NCBI RefSeq assembly: GCF_963169125.1
Contig: NC_084795.1
Coordinates: 188,392,214 to 188,456,213, forward strand
Source: Humulus lupulus
Taxonomy: Eukaryota; Streptophyta; Magnoliopsida; Rosales; Cannabaceae
DNA length: 64,000 nt
Direction: 5' to 3'
The notes beneath the pieces are model-generated. The model was not told the DNA's origin and made no database searches. It saw only the letters and a list, made by a program, of their open reading frames with translations. Positions 44,210 to 57,300 of this stretch are shown piece by piece. Every line of letters begins with the position of its first letter. Position 1 is the stretch's first letter. A program made the position numbers and the translations under genes.

Positions 44210-44686
44210 CTATTGACATGCCAAGCACTTAGCCACATACTCTACTACATCCCTCTTCATCCCCGGCCACCAATACAACGATCTCACATCTTGATACATC
44301 TTTGTGGTGCCTGGATGCAAAGAGTAAGGTGTAGTATGAGATTCATCCAGAACCTCTTGCCTCAAAGCAATGTCTAACGGAACACATATCCGACCCTTGT
44401 ATCTCAAATAGCCCAAGTCAGACACTGTATAATCTCTGGATGCTCCAACCAAAACATCCTCTCTGATCTTGATCAGCTGTTGATCACTCATCTGACCCTC
44501 CTTAATTCTCTCCAACAGTGTAGATTGTAGCGTAATATTAGCCAACTGGCCCACCAGCAACTCTATACCAGCTCTGGTCATATCATCTGCTAACTCTCTA
44601 GCTATCAGCCTCGCACCATAAATCTGTCTCGAACCTTTCCGACTTAAAGCATCAACTACCACGTTGGCTTTTCTAGGATGATACAA
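44210..44686 (-). pseudogene. End of RNase H and integrase HHCC zinc finger, Tekay element
   Basis: MYHPRKANVVVDALSRK is the end of RNase H and its linker. DESHTTPYSLHPG...MKRDVVEYVAKCLAC is the HHCC zinc finger of the integrase. Closed by TAG after CLACQ. Confidence 0.88.
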
Positions 44687-44728
44687 AATCTCATAGCCAT
44701 AATCTTTTACTAACTCCAGCCAACACCT

Positions 44729-45019
44729 TTATCTCATGTTCAAATCCTTCTGCGTGAAGAAGTATTTCAGGCTCTTGTGGTCTGTATAGATCTCACACTT
44801 CTCTCCATAAAGATAATGCCTCCCTATATTTAAAGCAAAAATCACAGCCGCCAACTCCAAATCATGAGTGGGATATCTCTTTTCATACTCCTTCAACTGA
44901 CGAGAGGCATAAACAATTACCTTTTCTGATTGCATCAGAACACAGCCCAAACCCTGATGAGAAGCATCACAATAAATCACAAATTTCTCCTGATTTGTTG
45001 GAAGATTCAGAATTAGAGC
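44729..45019 (-). pseudogene. RNase H domain, Tekay element
   Basis: [38 protein letters not shown] and [19 protein letters not shown] carry the RNase H motifs (Asp in CDAS, Glu in DLEL, Asp in YTDH). TAA follows NMR where CAA is expected (NMRQ). The upstream side joins the RT C-terminus across the solo LTR at 45025. Confidence 0.88.
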
Positions 45020-45024
45020 TGTAA

Positions 45025-47352
45025 TGTAACGCCCTGGAAAGCCAAGACCTTTACACTATGTGTTTATAAAGGTGCTGGACTTGCTAATCAAGTAATTTAG
45101 TTAAAAACGTGTCACAGAAACCATTAATGTGCTAGGGTTAAAAGGTTTCGGTCTCAAAAGGGTACATTTCATAAAACTAAGCATTCTTACATATGGGATC
45201 CCAAAAGAAATAGCGTTTAAAAGTCTGTTTACAAAATTTCCAGTGTACAGGCAACCACTAACCTTTCTAAAGGCAAAACAGATGTTTATGGTTCTCCTGT
45301 CCTTGTCTCCCCTCAACCGTGGTGGCTGAGCAGTTGTTCATGTGCATTCTACTCCCAGAGCTCTCCAAGTCAGGGCTGATCAATCTTGCCCTTGCCTTTA
45401 CCTGCACCACGAAGCACCTGTGAGCCAAGGCCCAATAAGAAAACACAACATCATGTAATGAGCAATGAAAATAGTTGAATAACTTTTTAAGCATGATCAT
45501 ATACTTAACATATCACATTAATCACATAATGTAGATACAATAAAAGATTCATCCAATCAACACTCAACTATACAATACAATTAATTCACCAACCAATATC
45601 AACAATCAAGTCACGTATTAATCAGGGTCGACACCTTAGGTCGCACCCTCGATTTACCCCACTGACTCCGGCCCGCTTAAACCGAGCTCAGTGCATAATA
45701 AACTGTCCTCAGCTACCAGTGGTCGAGCCACGCTCTGTGCGCTAGTGTAAACCTCGGCACCCTTAGGCCGTTTGTTTACTATTTGCATGGCATAATACCA
45801 TCCTCTAAAGAGTATACAGATCAGGGAACCCTTAGTCCCATAATAAATCCACAACCGGGTGCAGTTTTCTTACCTTTAATTTCCAAGTTTACTGATTACA
45901 AGCGATGCCTCTCGAGCACGATCCGCTTCTCGAGCCCTAGCTTAAAACCTAGTCACAACTAAGATAGGGAATACCATTAATAATCGCGCAAATATTTTCG
46001 GATGGAGCTCTAGCTTTCGGGACGTCGAATTCCACCAAACACGGTGGTTGAATCGATCCCGAGCACCCTAGGTTAGATTCCTGAGTTTAAAACCTTCAGA
46101 TAACCAAAAATACCCTTAAAGGCCGAGGCCCTTGAAACCCATGCCGCGAACTGCCCCTGAAACATAGGCTAGGCCTCTCTGAAGACAGACACGCACCGCG
46201 GCCCTGCCCTATGGCGCCGCGGCGCTCCCCCACTGTAGAGCCTCCTTGGCTCTTCTTTGCTTCGCAGGGCCGCGACACACTAGAACAGAGCTGTGGCCCA
46301 GCCCTTCGTGCCCAGAAAAACCACCATTCCTAGCATCCTAACCTTGCTCAAAACCACCCCAAAGCACCCTAATTCAAAAACCCATTGATCACAAGACTCC
46401 TAACATGATTCTAGCAACTCAATCCAACAAAAACCTAGCTTAAAAACTCATTAAAATCCCATTTTGATTTCTGAAACCCAGTAGCTCAAGAACTCTAAAA
46501 GCAGTCATGCAAACTTAGAATTTAAGCTCTAAATTACGAATTGAAGCTTACCTTCTTTGATGAACCACTTCTTTAACAATTTCTGAGGTAAAACCCAAGC
46601 TTTTCAGCTTCAATTCAGTCCTTAAATTCCAAAACCATAAACACTTTAAAACCCAGCCAAAACACAGAATTCTAAGGATCAAGAGTGTAATTCAGTTCTT
46701 ACCTTAGTCCTGGTTGAGTTCCCTTAGCTAGAACTGAGCTAGTCCCTCAAAATTTCTGCTCAAATCACAGAGTTTCCAGCTGATTTTTTTAGATTATAGT
46801 GGTTTTCCTTGAAAAAGAAGAAGAAAGAAGGAGAGAGAGAGGGGAGGGTCGGTTCCTCTATTTCCACCAAGTTCAGAGGTCTTTTACTTAGTCTATCCTT
46901 AGGTAATTAAGTTAATCCCGGGGCTCGGGGTATCGAAAATGTCCCCGAGGGCAAAATGGTAAAATTTCCCCAATATTCCCACCTAATCTTTCTAACCTCA
47001 AATATATCTCCAATTATTTATTTCCATAACCCGATAACCCAAATAATCATATAATACCCAAAATACCCCTTGAATTGCCCCAAGTCAAGTATTAAGTCTC
47101 GTTGTGACATTTCCCGCTAACCAGCTCCCTAGGATCGCCTCAAGTCGCATGCTGTAGATTTACCCCCATAATAATGTGGTTCTCACAAATATAACATATA
47201 GTCACATTTACATTCATATAACCATACAAGCATGCTTATCATATAATCAAATCATGCGTTTAAACTAATAAATTCACACACACTAACCAATTATGCCCTC
47301 CCGGCACACTAATCAAGGCCCTTAAGCCATATTAGTGATTTGGGTCGTTACA
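45025..47352 (-). mobile_element. Solo LTR (2328 bp), TGTAACG family, target duplication TGTAA
   Basis: Plus strand starts TGTAACGCCCTGG and ends GGGTCGTTACA; TGTAA at 45020-45024 and 47353-47357. It splits the Tekay pol between RT and RNase H. Contains GGTAAGAAAACTGCACCC in sense (about 45874-45857) and a perfect GCGCCGCGGCGC palindrome (46214-46225). Confidence 0.93.
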
Positions 47353-47357
47353 TGTAA

Positions 47358-48143
47358 TCAATCTCTGCTTCAATTCCTGGAAGCTGTTCTCACATTTATC
47401 TGACCACACAAATTTCTGACTCTTGCATGTCAGCTCAGTCAATGAAGTAGCAATCTTTGAGAACCCTTCCACGAAAAGCCTATAATAACCTGCCAATCCA
47501 AGGAAACTTCTAACCTCAGAAGCATTCTTTGGCCTTGGCCAATCTTTGACTGCTTCAATCTTGCTGGATCTACCTTAATCCCCTACTTACTGACAATGTG
47601 CCCAAGAAAAGATACCTGAGACAACCAGAACTCACATTTCTTGAATTTTGCAAACAGTCTGTGTTCCCTCAATCTCTGTAGAACCAACCTTAGATGCTGC
47701 TCATGCTCTGACTCAGACTGAGAATATACTAGAATATCATCGATGAAAACGATCACAAACTGATCTAGATAATTCTTGAACACTCTATTCATCAGATCCA
47801 TAAAAGCATCAGGGGCATTAGTCAATCCAAAAGACATGACTAAAAACTCATAATGCCCATACCTGGTATGAAAAGTAGTCTTCGGTATGTCTCCCTCCTT
47901 GACCCTCAACCGATGATAACCAGAACGAAGGTCGATCTTTGAAAATACCGTCTTACCTTGCAACTGATCAAACAGATCATCTATCCTTGGCAAAGGATAC
48001 TTATTCTTGATTGTCAACTTATTCAATTCTTTGTAATTAATGCACATCCTTAGAGAACCATCATTCTTTTTCACAAACAGAACTGGCGCACCCCAAGGTG
48101 AGAAACTAGGTCTGATAAAACCCAAATCCAATAGTTTCTGCAA
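47358..48143 (-). pseudogene. Reverse transcriptase, Tekay element
   Basis: [37 protein letters not shown], the FIDDIL catalytic motif, and FLGHIVSK, then a TAG (47585-47583) followed by [15 protein letters not shown] and [19 protein letters not shown] down to the solo LTR. A one-base deletion at about 48150 shifts it from the protease frame (ELKELK then [10 protein letters not shown] in another frame). Confidence 0.9.
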
Positions 48144-48144
48144 C

Positions 48145-48844
48145 TGTACTTTAATTCTTTCAACTCAGCTGGGGCCATTCTGTAAGGTGCTCTAGACACT
48201 AGCTCCGCCCCTGGTGCCAGTTCTATCACAAACTCTATTTCTCTGTGTGGTGGCAACCCTGACAAATCTTCTGGAAACACATCCAGGAATTCACAGACTA
48301 ATCTGGTCTTTTTTGGTCTCACTAGCATGACCTGAGTGGTATCAACCACATTGGCTAAAAACCCAATGCAACCTTCTTGTAATAGATCTCTAGCCCTCAA
48401 AACAGAAATCAATGGTATGCGAGGTCCATGCACAGTACCAACAAACACAAAAGGATCCTCACCTTCAGGCTCAGAGGTGACCATCTTCCTTCTGCAATCA
48501 ATGGTTGCCCCATACTTTACCAACCAATCCATACCCAATATCATGTCAAAGTCAGTCATAACCAACTCTATCAAATCCACTGATAACTCTTTGCCCTCCA
48601 CTGTCACTGGCAAAGATCTGACCCATCTCCTGGATACCATTAACTCCCCAGTGGGTAACAAAGTTCCAAACCCCACAACATAAAAATCATAGGGTGTACA
48701 CAGTCTATCAATAATTCTACTAGCAACAAAAGAATGTGTAGCACCAGAATCAATCAAAACATTATAAGGGGTTCCAGCACTAAGAAGCTGACCTGTAACT
48801 ACTGAGGGAGAAGCCTCAGCTTCTGCTTGTGTCAATGCGAACAC
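48145..48844 (-). pseudogene. Aspartic protease and linker, Tekay element
   Basis: VLIDSGATHSFV holds the catalytic Asp; FDMILGMDWL is the second conserved strand; VCEFLDVFPEDLSGLPPHRE leads into RT ([20 protein letters not shown]). It is open over the whole stretch; the frame is lost just before RT. Confidence 0.9.
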
Positions 48845-48942
48845 TCGAGCTGGGGCCGAGCTGTCCGCTTTCCTGGGTTCTTCTTTTCTTGCCTTAGGGC
48901 AATCCTTTTTAAAATGACCTACTGATCCACATAGATAGCAGG
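48845..48942 (-). pseudogene. Second half of the gag zinc knuckle, Tekay element
   Basis: Encodes ACYLCGSVGHFKKDCPKARK, a CCHC knuckle (C-X2-C-X4-H-X4-C). The preceding codons (GECRAK) lie on the far side of the Athila-like LTR at 50454 and above. Confidence 0.85.
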
Positions 48943-48947
48943 CCTTT

Positions 48948-50448
48948 TGTTGCGAAAATTATAGCAATTAAAATACACAAGTATACGTAGTCGCACAAGT
49001 AATATAATGGTAAATGAGTATCGTCTCCACAGGGATTTTAAACTAAATAATTGCAAAATCAACTAAAGAACAATTCAAAAAGACAATAACCAATTCAAGG
49101 GAATAATGGGTAAATGAATCTGGAATTAAAAGTATATATGCAGAATTAATTAAACTAAAATAATGGAACCAAGAGAAATCAAGTCTGTGAGGAAATTCTA
49201 TGTGAACATGTGATCTGGGTGGTTAATCCCCCTATAATTTCTTTCCAGTTGTTATAGCATAAGTTCAGCAATGGCTCAGCAATTACATCTAGAGTTAACA
49301 GATTTCAAAAAACGCCCAGTAAGTCTTTTCCAAAACCCACTGTATAATGCTTACAACCCTCTCAACACACTCCTGTATTAAACCAGATTGCAAACAGTCT
49401 ATTAAGCATCAAATCTTGTGTTATACAAGGCAGCAAAATATCCCTATTTCACCACTAAAATTTACCTACAAATAGGCAAGTTTCTTGCATCAATTAAATG
49501 GGTTCAGCTAGCTTAAGTTTTTCCAAACTTAGATTTAGCTCAGTAATTGTTAATTATGGCCAGTAAATAACAATCAATAGCAGTAGTCACACTTAATTGA
49601 ACAAGGATACAATTACTTTAACCATGCATCAAAACATTAATTCATATTGTAAGGTTCATAACCACCCAAACCTCTAAGGATTAGTTCATGTCTGAAATGA
49701 AAAGTACAAAACCAGTAGCAAATAGAATATCCATAGAGTTGTTCACAGTTGAAATGGAGAGAAAATTTAATACAAAATTAAAAGGAAGAAGTAAAGAGTA
49801 GAATGAATTAATGAGCTCAAGTCCTCCTAGGCGTCTGCCGTGGTCCTCTTCCCTTTTTGGTATTTTCTCTCTGTTTTCTTCAGCTTTCCTCCTGTACTTC
49901 TTTTCTCTCTTAAAATGGTGATCAATTCTTTCAGAAAAAATGGGTCTTCTTCTATGTTGCGGCTGCCCCCCTCCTTTTTAGGGTACTTTGCTTTACCCTA
50001 ATAGGAAAGTCAATTCCCACCTTGTCCTCAAAGTGCCACATCACCCAGCTGACTTAAGTTTTTTAAAATTCTCGCCACATAGGCACTGATATCACTCATT
50101 AAGTCCAGCTGGCCTCTTGCCCCGTCATCTGCCTTTTTCCCTTGGAATGCTATGTGGTTAGCTTACAGCATTCGAGCAGCAATTCCAACTTTCTGTCCCC
50201 TTTTTCTTTTGATTCCCTTGATTCCCTTGGCGAGTTAAAAGTTCCTTTCCTAAACAACAAAACACACACAATTACTTAATTAATTACAATTACTACCAAC
50301 AATTTACAAGACTCTTGAATTAACACACTAACTAGAAAAGAAAGGTAAAAACTACACAAACTTACAAATAACATCACACTCATTACTCTTTTCACCCAAA
50401 ATTCAAGTTCAAAGTTAATAAAAATAACTCTAAATCATAGAGTTATCA
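48948..50448 (-). mobile_element. Solo LTR (1501 bp), Athila-like, target duplication CCTTT
   Basis: TG...CA ends on the plus strand (TGTTGCGAAAATT ... GAGTTATCA) with CCTTT at 48943-48947 and 50449-50453. In sense it starts TGATAACTC and ends TTTTCGCAACA, preceded by CCCTGTGGAGACGATAC, a combination I know from Athila-type LTR 3' ends. No internal domain. It sits between GECRAK and ACYLCG of the Tekay gag. Element clade is less sure than the LTR call. Confidence 0.82.
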
Positions 50449-50453
50449 CCTTT

Positions 50454-50699
50454 GCCCTACACTCTCCCAAATGTTGCCTCTTGCATCTAGGGCATTCAGG
50501 ACGAGTCTTCCAGGCTTCACTACCACATTGACGACCCATTGAAATACCACAGGGCCGCTTATCAGGACCTGGAACGGGGAAGGTGTCAGAAACCTTCCTC
50601 TTCTGATCATTGGGGCCTCCACCCCTACTTGAACCCACAAAAGGAGAAGTTGTTCTCCTAAATTCCTTTCTGGCTACATTATCTCGCTAGATCTTGTTC
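50454..50699 (-). pseudogene. Gag C-terminal basic region, Tekay element
   Basis: Encodes VGSSRGGGPNDQKRKVSD, CPRCKRQHLGECRAK (first zinc knuckle), consistent with the C-terminal part of a chromovirus gag. It lies between the Athila-like LTR and the next solo LTR. Confidence 0.8.
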
Positions 50700-50704
50700 T
50701 CTGC

Positions 50705-53089
50705 TGTAACGCCCTACTACCTTAGAGCCGTTACTAAGTGAGTTTAAAACGGAAATTGTGAAACTAACTGACTCTACGAGGTTTCTAAAACCAAAAGTGT
50801 GACTAAACCAGAGTTTAAGGCTATACTCTTTGAAAATGTTTAGTTTCATTGAAAATATTAAGTATCAAACATCTGGGATCCCAAAAATAAGGTTTACAAA
50901 ATATTTACAACTCAAAAATAGATTTACACCAGGTTAACTATCAAAAGAATAAGTTAATACAGCCATATACAAAATGCCCCCAACCAAAGCAGTCGGGCGG
51001 GCCGAACATGTACGCGCCGCCCCCACGCTCTCCATACTCATGGCCGGTTGACTGACTCCTTGCTTTTACCTGCCACACAGAGCACCTGTGAGCCGAAGCC
51101 CAGCAAGAAAACTCATACAGTATATAACATATGCATAGAATATAGCTGACATATAATCCACTGATAAATAGGAAAACCATCAGACTGAACAAGTAAGGCC
51201 ATGCCGCCCCAGAGGCCTTACCAAAGCCTGGGGTCTCGGTCCTTACCGTAAGGATAACTCATGTATCCATTGTGTCCCACCCTGGCTATAAGCACTCCAT
51301 GTGCTAAGTGTTACTTCCGGCCCCAAGGCTGTTCTCGACCTTCGCCGCTCTCGGCCTTAGCCGTTCATTTCATTATAATCACACATATAGTACATTTTGA
51401 AATAATCATTCAAACATATAATAATTCACTTAAGGTTATACATTCGCACATAATACAATCTAGGGCCATGCCCTGCAATAACACTGTGGGCCCATGCCCT
51501 CTTCTCGGGTGTTACGGTTTTCTTACCTTTCAATTCGATAGCTTTGATCACCTGACTCCTCGAGCACGATCATACTCGAGCCCTAGCGCTCACCTAAACA
51601 AAATCCATAAGTCAAAGTCATTACCAAACCTCAAGTCCAAAACCTAGCCTCGGGGCCAATCCCGAGCCCCCGGGAAGTCCTAGATCCCCAAAACAAGGTG
51701 GTGGAATCGAGCCCCGAACCCTAGGTCAAAATCCCTCAACAAAAGCCCAAAAACCCCTTTCTGTGAACAGTGCAGCGCTACAGCACTCATAAGAGGGCGC
51801 TGTAGCGCTACAAGCAGAAAAACACATCCCCAGAAACAGGGCCTAGCGCTACAGCGCCCAAAGACTAGCGTTGTAGCGCTAGTTGCAGACTGGCAACCCC
51901 AAAAATCGTTTTCTGCGATTTCTTTCAACCATTTCAACCCCAAACTTGTCCAAATCTTTCCCAAACCCAAAAACAAATTTATCAACACCTCACACTCATC
52001 CCAAGCATCCCAAGAACTCATAACCCAAGTTCAAACAACCCAAAACTCAAGATCTACCATAATGAACCTTAAACCCAAAAATTCAGTCAATCATCAAAGT
52101 TAAGGACTTAGAAATCATACCGTGGATGGAAATTTTGACCTTGAGTTGAACCCTAGACCTCCTTAGCTTGTTCCTTCTCAATCTTGGCCTGATTTCCCCA
52201 AAAATCCCCATCTATTTAGCTCAAATACACAGCTCAAACCAGTCAAGCCCTAAAATTGAAACTTCTAAAAACTTACCTCAAATTTCTGATGTGTTCTTGC
52301 TAATCCCTTGCCAATCTTCAAGTCTAGCTTCGGATCCTTGATGCTCAGCTTACCCTAGCTCACCACTGAGCTTAGCTCCAAGAAAAATGAAGGGAAATGG
52401 AGGGAGAGCCACAAACCGATCCTTTGAAGAAAACCCACACTGTTTTTCTCTCTTTTCTTTTTCTTCCTTCTTTCTTTCTTTTCTCAGCCTTCCCACTCTT
52501 TTCTACCAATTCCACTAAGTATAAAGCTCCCTTTAACTTATCTCTAAAAAGCCTAAAGACCAAAATGCCCTCCCTATTAATTCTAAACCTTTTTGTCCAA
52601 GTAGGGCCATTTTAGTCATTTTACCCAATTCCCACTAATTCCTCGAGTGTCTCTAATAATTTCCCGCTTATTACCCAATACCTGATTAACCACCAAATAT
52701 ACAATCCTCATCATCAAGATTAACCTCAATATATTTTCCAAATTTCCCATTTAAACTCCCCAGGCTTAACCCAAGTCAGGTATAAATTCCCGCTTTGACT
52801 TTTCCGCTAACCCGCTCATTCTAGGATCGTCTCGAGTCACAGATCATAGATATCAACACAGTCATGCCCAAAATGGCCAAATTACAATTATGCTCTTTCT
52901 AAGACAATCAGGTCTACATGCATACTAATACACATAGTCATGCATCTCAAATAGTCAAATAGTCATATAACATGCATTAAATCATAATCATGCATTTAAC
53001 TCATTAAAGTCACACACAAAATCCCATTATGCCCTCTAGGCACACTAATCAAGGCCCTTAAGCCTTATTAGCGATTTTGGGTCGTTACA
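50705..53089 (-). mobile_element. Solo LTR (2385 bp), TGTAACG family, target duplication TCTGC
   Basis: Plus strand starts TGTAACGCCCTACTACC and ends GGGTCGTTACA, with TCTGC at 50700-50704 and 53090-53094. Closest to the solo LTR at 23449 (shared TTAGAGCCGTTACTAAGTGA near the left end). In place of CCGCGG palindromes it has AGCGCT ones: TGTAGCGCTACA at 51801-51812 and related copies at 51774-51891. Confidence 0.93.
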
Positions 53090-53094
53090 TCTGC

Positions 53095-53887
53095 ACTCTC
53101 AACTGTGAGTGCATTCTCAACCACCTATGCATAAGTAGTAACCCCAGCCATAATGGTAATACGAACATCACGGGCTAATCTGGGCTGTATCCCCTGGAGA
53201 AATCTCTCCCTCCTAGTCCCATCAGTGGGCACCAGCTCCATGAATTTTTTTTCCAAACGATCAAACTTCAAGGCATACTCAGTCACTGACAAACTCCAGT
53301 AAAGCAATCTAATAAATTCCTCAGCTTTTGCTGCCCTGATGGCATCATTGTAATATTTCTCATTGAACAGAGTCTGAAACTCTTCCCAACTCAGGGCATT
53401 GACGTTTCCGGTTTGGGTAATAACCTCCCACCAAATTCGGGCATCCTCTCGAAACATATAAGTGGCACAAGCCACCCTCTCATTACCAGTCACCCTCATG
53501 AAGTCCAGGATTGTGGTAATCATACTCATCCACTACTCTGCCTTGGCAGGATCTGCACTGCCTTCAAAAATTGGAGGTTGCTGCTTCCTGAACCTTTCAT
53601 AGAGAGGCTCCCATTTATTGCCAACTTCAGGTAGCTACTCAGCTGCTGGCACCGACACAGGAGGTGCCTCTGATACACTAGGCCACTGTAGGAGCTTGCT
53701 GTTGTCTCAGGAGGGGGAGTTCTTCTCCCTGTCTCAACACTGTAGCCTACAGATCGCTAATTAACTGCTGCCAGTTTGCAGGAGCTGGCTGTGGAATCTG
53801 TCCCTGGTCATTCTCTTGACCCTGATTATTATTATTCTGGCCTTGATCACTCTGGCCAGCTGAAGTATTTGTCTGTCCTGGATTCAT
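53095..53887 (-). pseudogene. Gag N-terminal and core, Tekay element
   Basis: The ATG at 53887 starts MNPGQTNTSAGQSDQ. The retrotransposon gag core follows: YMFREDARIWWEVITQ, ALSWEEFQTLFNEKYY, EFIRL, ALKFDRLEKK. Stops (TAG in several places, at about 53748, 53680, 53635 and 53530) and at least one shift break the first 120 residues. The core 53125-53529 is open. Confidence 0.85.
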
Positions 53888-54310
53888 TCTTATTAGCTTA
53901 TACCTTGCTGAAACAATAGTCAATACGGCCAGTCAGGTAGTAATAACTAAACCTCTTGCCACCTTATGGTCCAAGAACAAGAAGATAATTATCATATTCC
54001 ACAGTCATACAAATATACAAATAGACACATGATTATAACATTTAGCACTTAGCATGTATCACATAATAATTCACAATCAACAATACTAATGAGTATGTTC
54101 CAGAAATTTCAGTACTATTTAGCACACGGTTGCTGAAGATGTAATATTCAGGGCACAGGTTTAATGGTGTCTCATGTATACAGGTAAAGCATTTATACTA
54201 TATTTAAGCAGTTATACATATAACTACATAAATAGTTACCAAACCATGAGTCGAGCTTGTCTTCAATGGTGGGTGTACATGCCCAGCCAGTCTACAGGAA
54301 CCCTAACCTT

Positions 54311-54327
54311 GGCACACTCTGATACCA
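54311..54327 (-). other. Primer-binding site of the Tekay element (initiator Met tRNA type)
   Basis: In sense TGGTATCAGAGTGTGCC, three bases after the 5' LTR end. TGGTATCAGAGC is the known complement of the plant initiator tRNA-Met 3' end; the match is 11 of 12. Confidence 0.9.
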
Positions 54328-54330
54328 AGT

Positions 54331-57300
54331 TGTAATGCCCTGGTTACCCCATGACAGTTACTATGAACGTTGAACCGTGAATTTAACTCGCTACTCGAGT
54401 TCTTTGGTTAAAAACGTGCTTCTAGGTGTTATTAATAGGTTAAGGTGAAAACCAATCAAAAGGAAAGGATATATTTTATTTAAAACATAAAACTGTTCAT
54501 GGGCCCATAAAAATATTTACAAGTTATTTACAACTCAAAATGGTCATTACAGTTTAAATTTACAACCCGCCCACCTAAGCAGAAAAAATAGGGTAAACCC
54601 CCTAGTTCCTCTGAGAACTCCTTGGCCGTGGTGGTCAAACGGCCGCATATGTACACAGCACCACCTAAGCTCTCCACTCAAGGTTGGGAGAGCTTTCCTT
54701 TCACTTTACCTGCACCACATAGCACCCATGAGCCAAAGCCCAGCAAGAAAACACAATAATGCAAGCATATAATATCAAATGATGATCATGATAATCATAC
54801 AGAGCTTATTGCTCTGAACAGATGAGTGGTTTAACACTTGAGGTTCTGGTAAACCATAATGAGTGACTGACGAGCAAGTCACTAGCTTAAACAGATGATT
54901 GATTGCTGGGTAAGTCACTAGCTTAAACACATGAGAGACTGATAGGTAAGTCACACGGGGCTCGGCACCCACAGCCATGTGACTAAATAGTCACTGTGGC
55001 TCTAAGTAACTAGCCTTTGGCTAGACAAGCGCTTATAGTATTCATCAAACTTGAGGTCGGTCTGACATTAACGCTCTTCTGAGTCATTTAATGCAAATGT
55101 CGATTAGATCTAATCTTTGTTGGCTTGCGTTGAACACGCTAACGTCGTTCCTGACTTATGAGTCAGCACTATGTGACCAGTGCCCAGTACCACTGCCGAA
55201 CTTGACTAATGAGTCACAGCTTCACAGTTGATACTGGCACCTTTGCCAATTCTAATTATTCAGTCAGTGCCATACACAAGTGGGCAACATTTGCTAAGCA
55301 TTCAATATTCAATCCATGTCCACATTTAAACATTCAACATGCCTCATGAATAACCATGCATGGCACATATGGGGTGCAATTTTCTTACCTCTGATTCGAG
55401 CGAGAATGAATAAAAGAATGACCCTTGAGAACGATCAACCTTTAAGTTCCTTAGCGGTCACCTAGTCATAACCAAATATATGACACAACCAATAAAATGA
55501 ATAACAAAGGTTCCCGAACCAAGATCTAGCCTCCGGGACATCGAACCCCACTAAACAGGGTAGTAGGAACAATCCTGAGGCCTAAAACTGAGTCTCCATG
55601 ATCAAAACACCCAATTGGCCTCAAAACCACTCATGAGCCGTGGCCCTAGAATCTTGAGCCGCGACCCTGTAATGCCCCGAAATCCCTAATGCAGTTTAAT
55701 GGCTGGATTAGTAGACCAGGAGGGCTATAATTGTTTAATTATGCCATTAAATGATTATATGCATGTCTATGTGAATCATATTATAATATAATGTTAAATG
55801 CATGCATGTGGGTCCACATTTCATTATAGGGGTGTTTTGGTAATTTGGTTAGTTGAGGGTGTAACTGTATATTTGTATGCATGTCAGTAACATATTGTTG
55901 GGACCACATTATAATGTGGGTTTGTTCGAGCTATTTGGCATGAGACGATCTTGGAATATTAATTAGCGGTCTAGTCATAATGAGTTTAAGTTCGGGGCTC
56001 GGGATGAGTCTCGGGGTGATTTTAATGATAAGAGTGTTGCCGGGAATAAGAGGGTAACGAGATGTGAATTATTGGTGTTTGAGAATATTGAGAATAACGG
56101 GAATTGGAGAGCGTTAATTATGATTAACGAGATAGGTGGGAAATACCAATTTTGCCCTTGGGAGCCTTTAGAAACCCTTATTTGACCTAGGGGTATTTTG
56201 GTCTTTTCACCCCTAGGATAGATATAAGCCATTAAGGCTGTAGAAAGAAGAGGAAAAACAGAGCATAAGTTCAAGCTTCTCCCGTACCTTCTCTCCTTTT
56301 GTTTTCTTTGTGATTTTTGAGCCATTCTTGAGGATTCAAGCTTGGGAAGTAAGTCTTGTGAGCTTGGGAGTGTGTTCCACCATTGAAGAGCATCATAATC
56401 TGAGCTTGAGGTAAGTTTCTAGCCATTAAATTCTTTGGTTTGTCCTGTTTTAGTTTTGGTTTTCAGTTGGGATTTCTAGGTTGGATGCTTAGTTTTGTTG
56501 GGAGTTTTGGCTAAAGTTCTTGTGGTTGTGATGCTTGGGGTATGTGAGGATAGTTTTTGGGTTCATTTGGCATCAAAAATGGGATTTGGAAGCATTGGAA
56601 TTGAGTTATAACTGAAGGAGTCGTAGAAGGAGGTTTCAGGGGAAAGCTGTTCTAGGGGTAGCGCTACAGCTCCCATCAAAGGGCACTATAGCACTACACA
56701 GGATTGCTAATGGGAGGTTTGGGGTTCTGAGTATAGTGCTAGGGCGCTATTGAGTAGTGTTGTAGCGCTGCTCTGTTCCTCCAGAATCCCGTTTTGAGTG
56801 TTTTTAAGGGTTTTTGGCTCGGGGTTTCAATCCTTAAGGCCCGGGATCGAATCTACTCACCGTGTGGGCATGTTTCGAGGTCCCGAGAGTGGGGTTTAGG
56901 TTAAGACCCTTTCATTGTTGATTTTTATTAATGGAGGTTATAATTGGTTATGATTAGGTAACCACTAAGGGAAATCAAGAGGACGATCGTTCTTAGGAGT
57001 CGTTTTTGTTCTATTTCTCGCTCGAACCTGAGGTAAGAAAACTGCACCCTATGTATATGACATGCATGATTGTTGATGATGCATGTTGGTTGATAAATGT
57101 GGACATTGATTGCATATTAAATTCTAGCGAATGTTGTTTACTTGTGTATTGCACTGATTAGTCAGGGATGGCACTGGTCGTATATCACTGACCTAAGAGT
57201 CAGAAACGGCATAAGCATCCTGAACGCAGGGCTGAATGAAGGTTAGATCTAATCGATATCAGCGTTGAATGACTCTAAGGCATTAATGCTGGATTGACCT

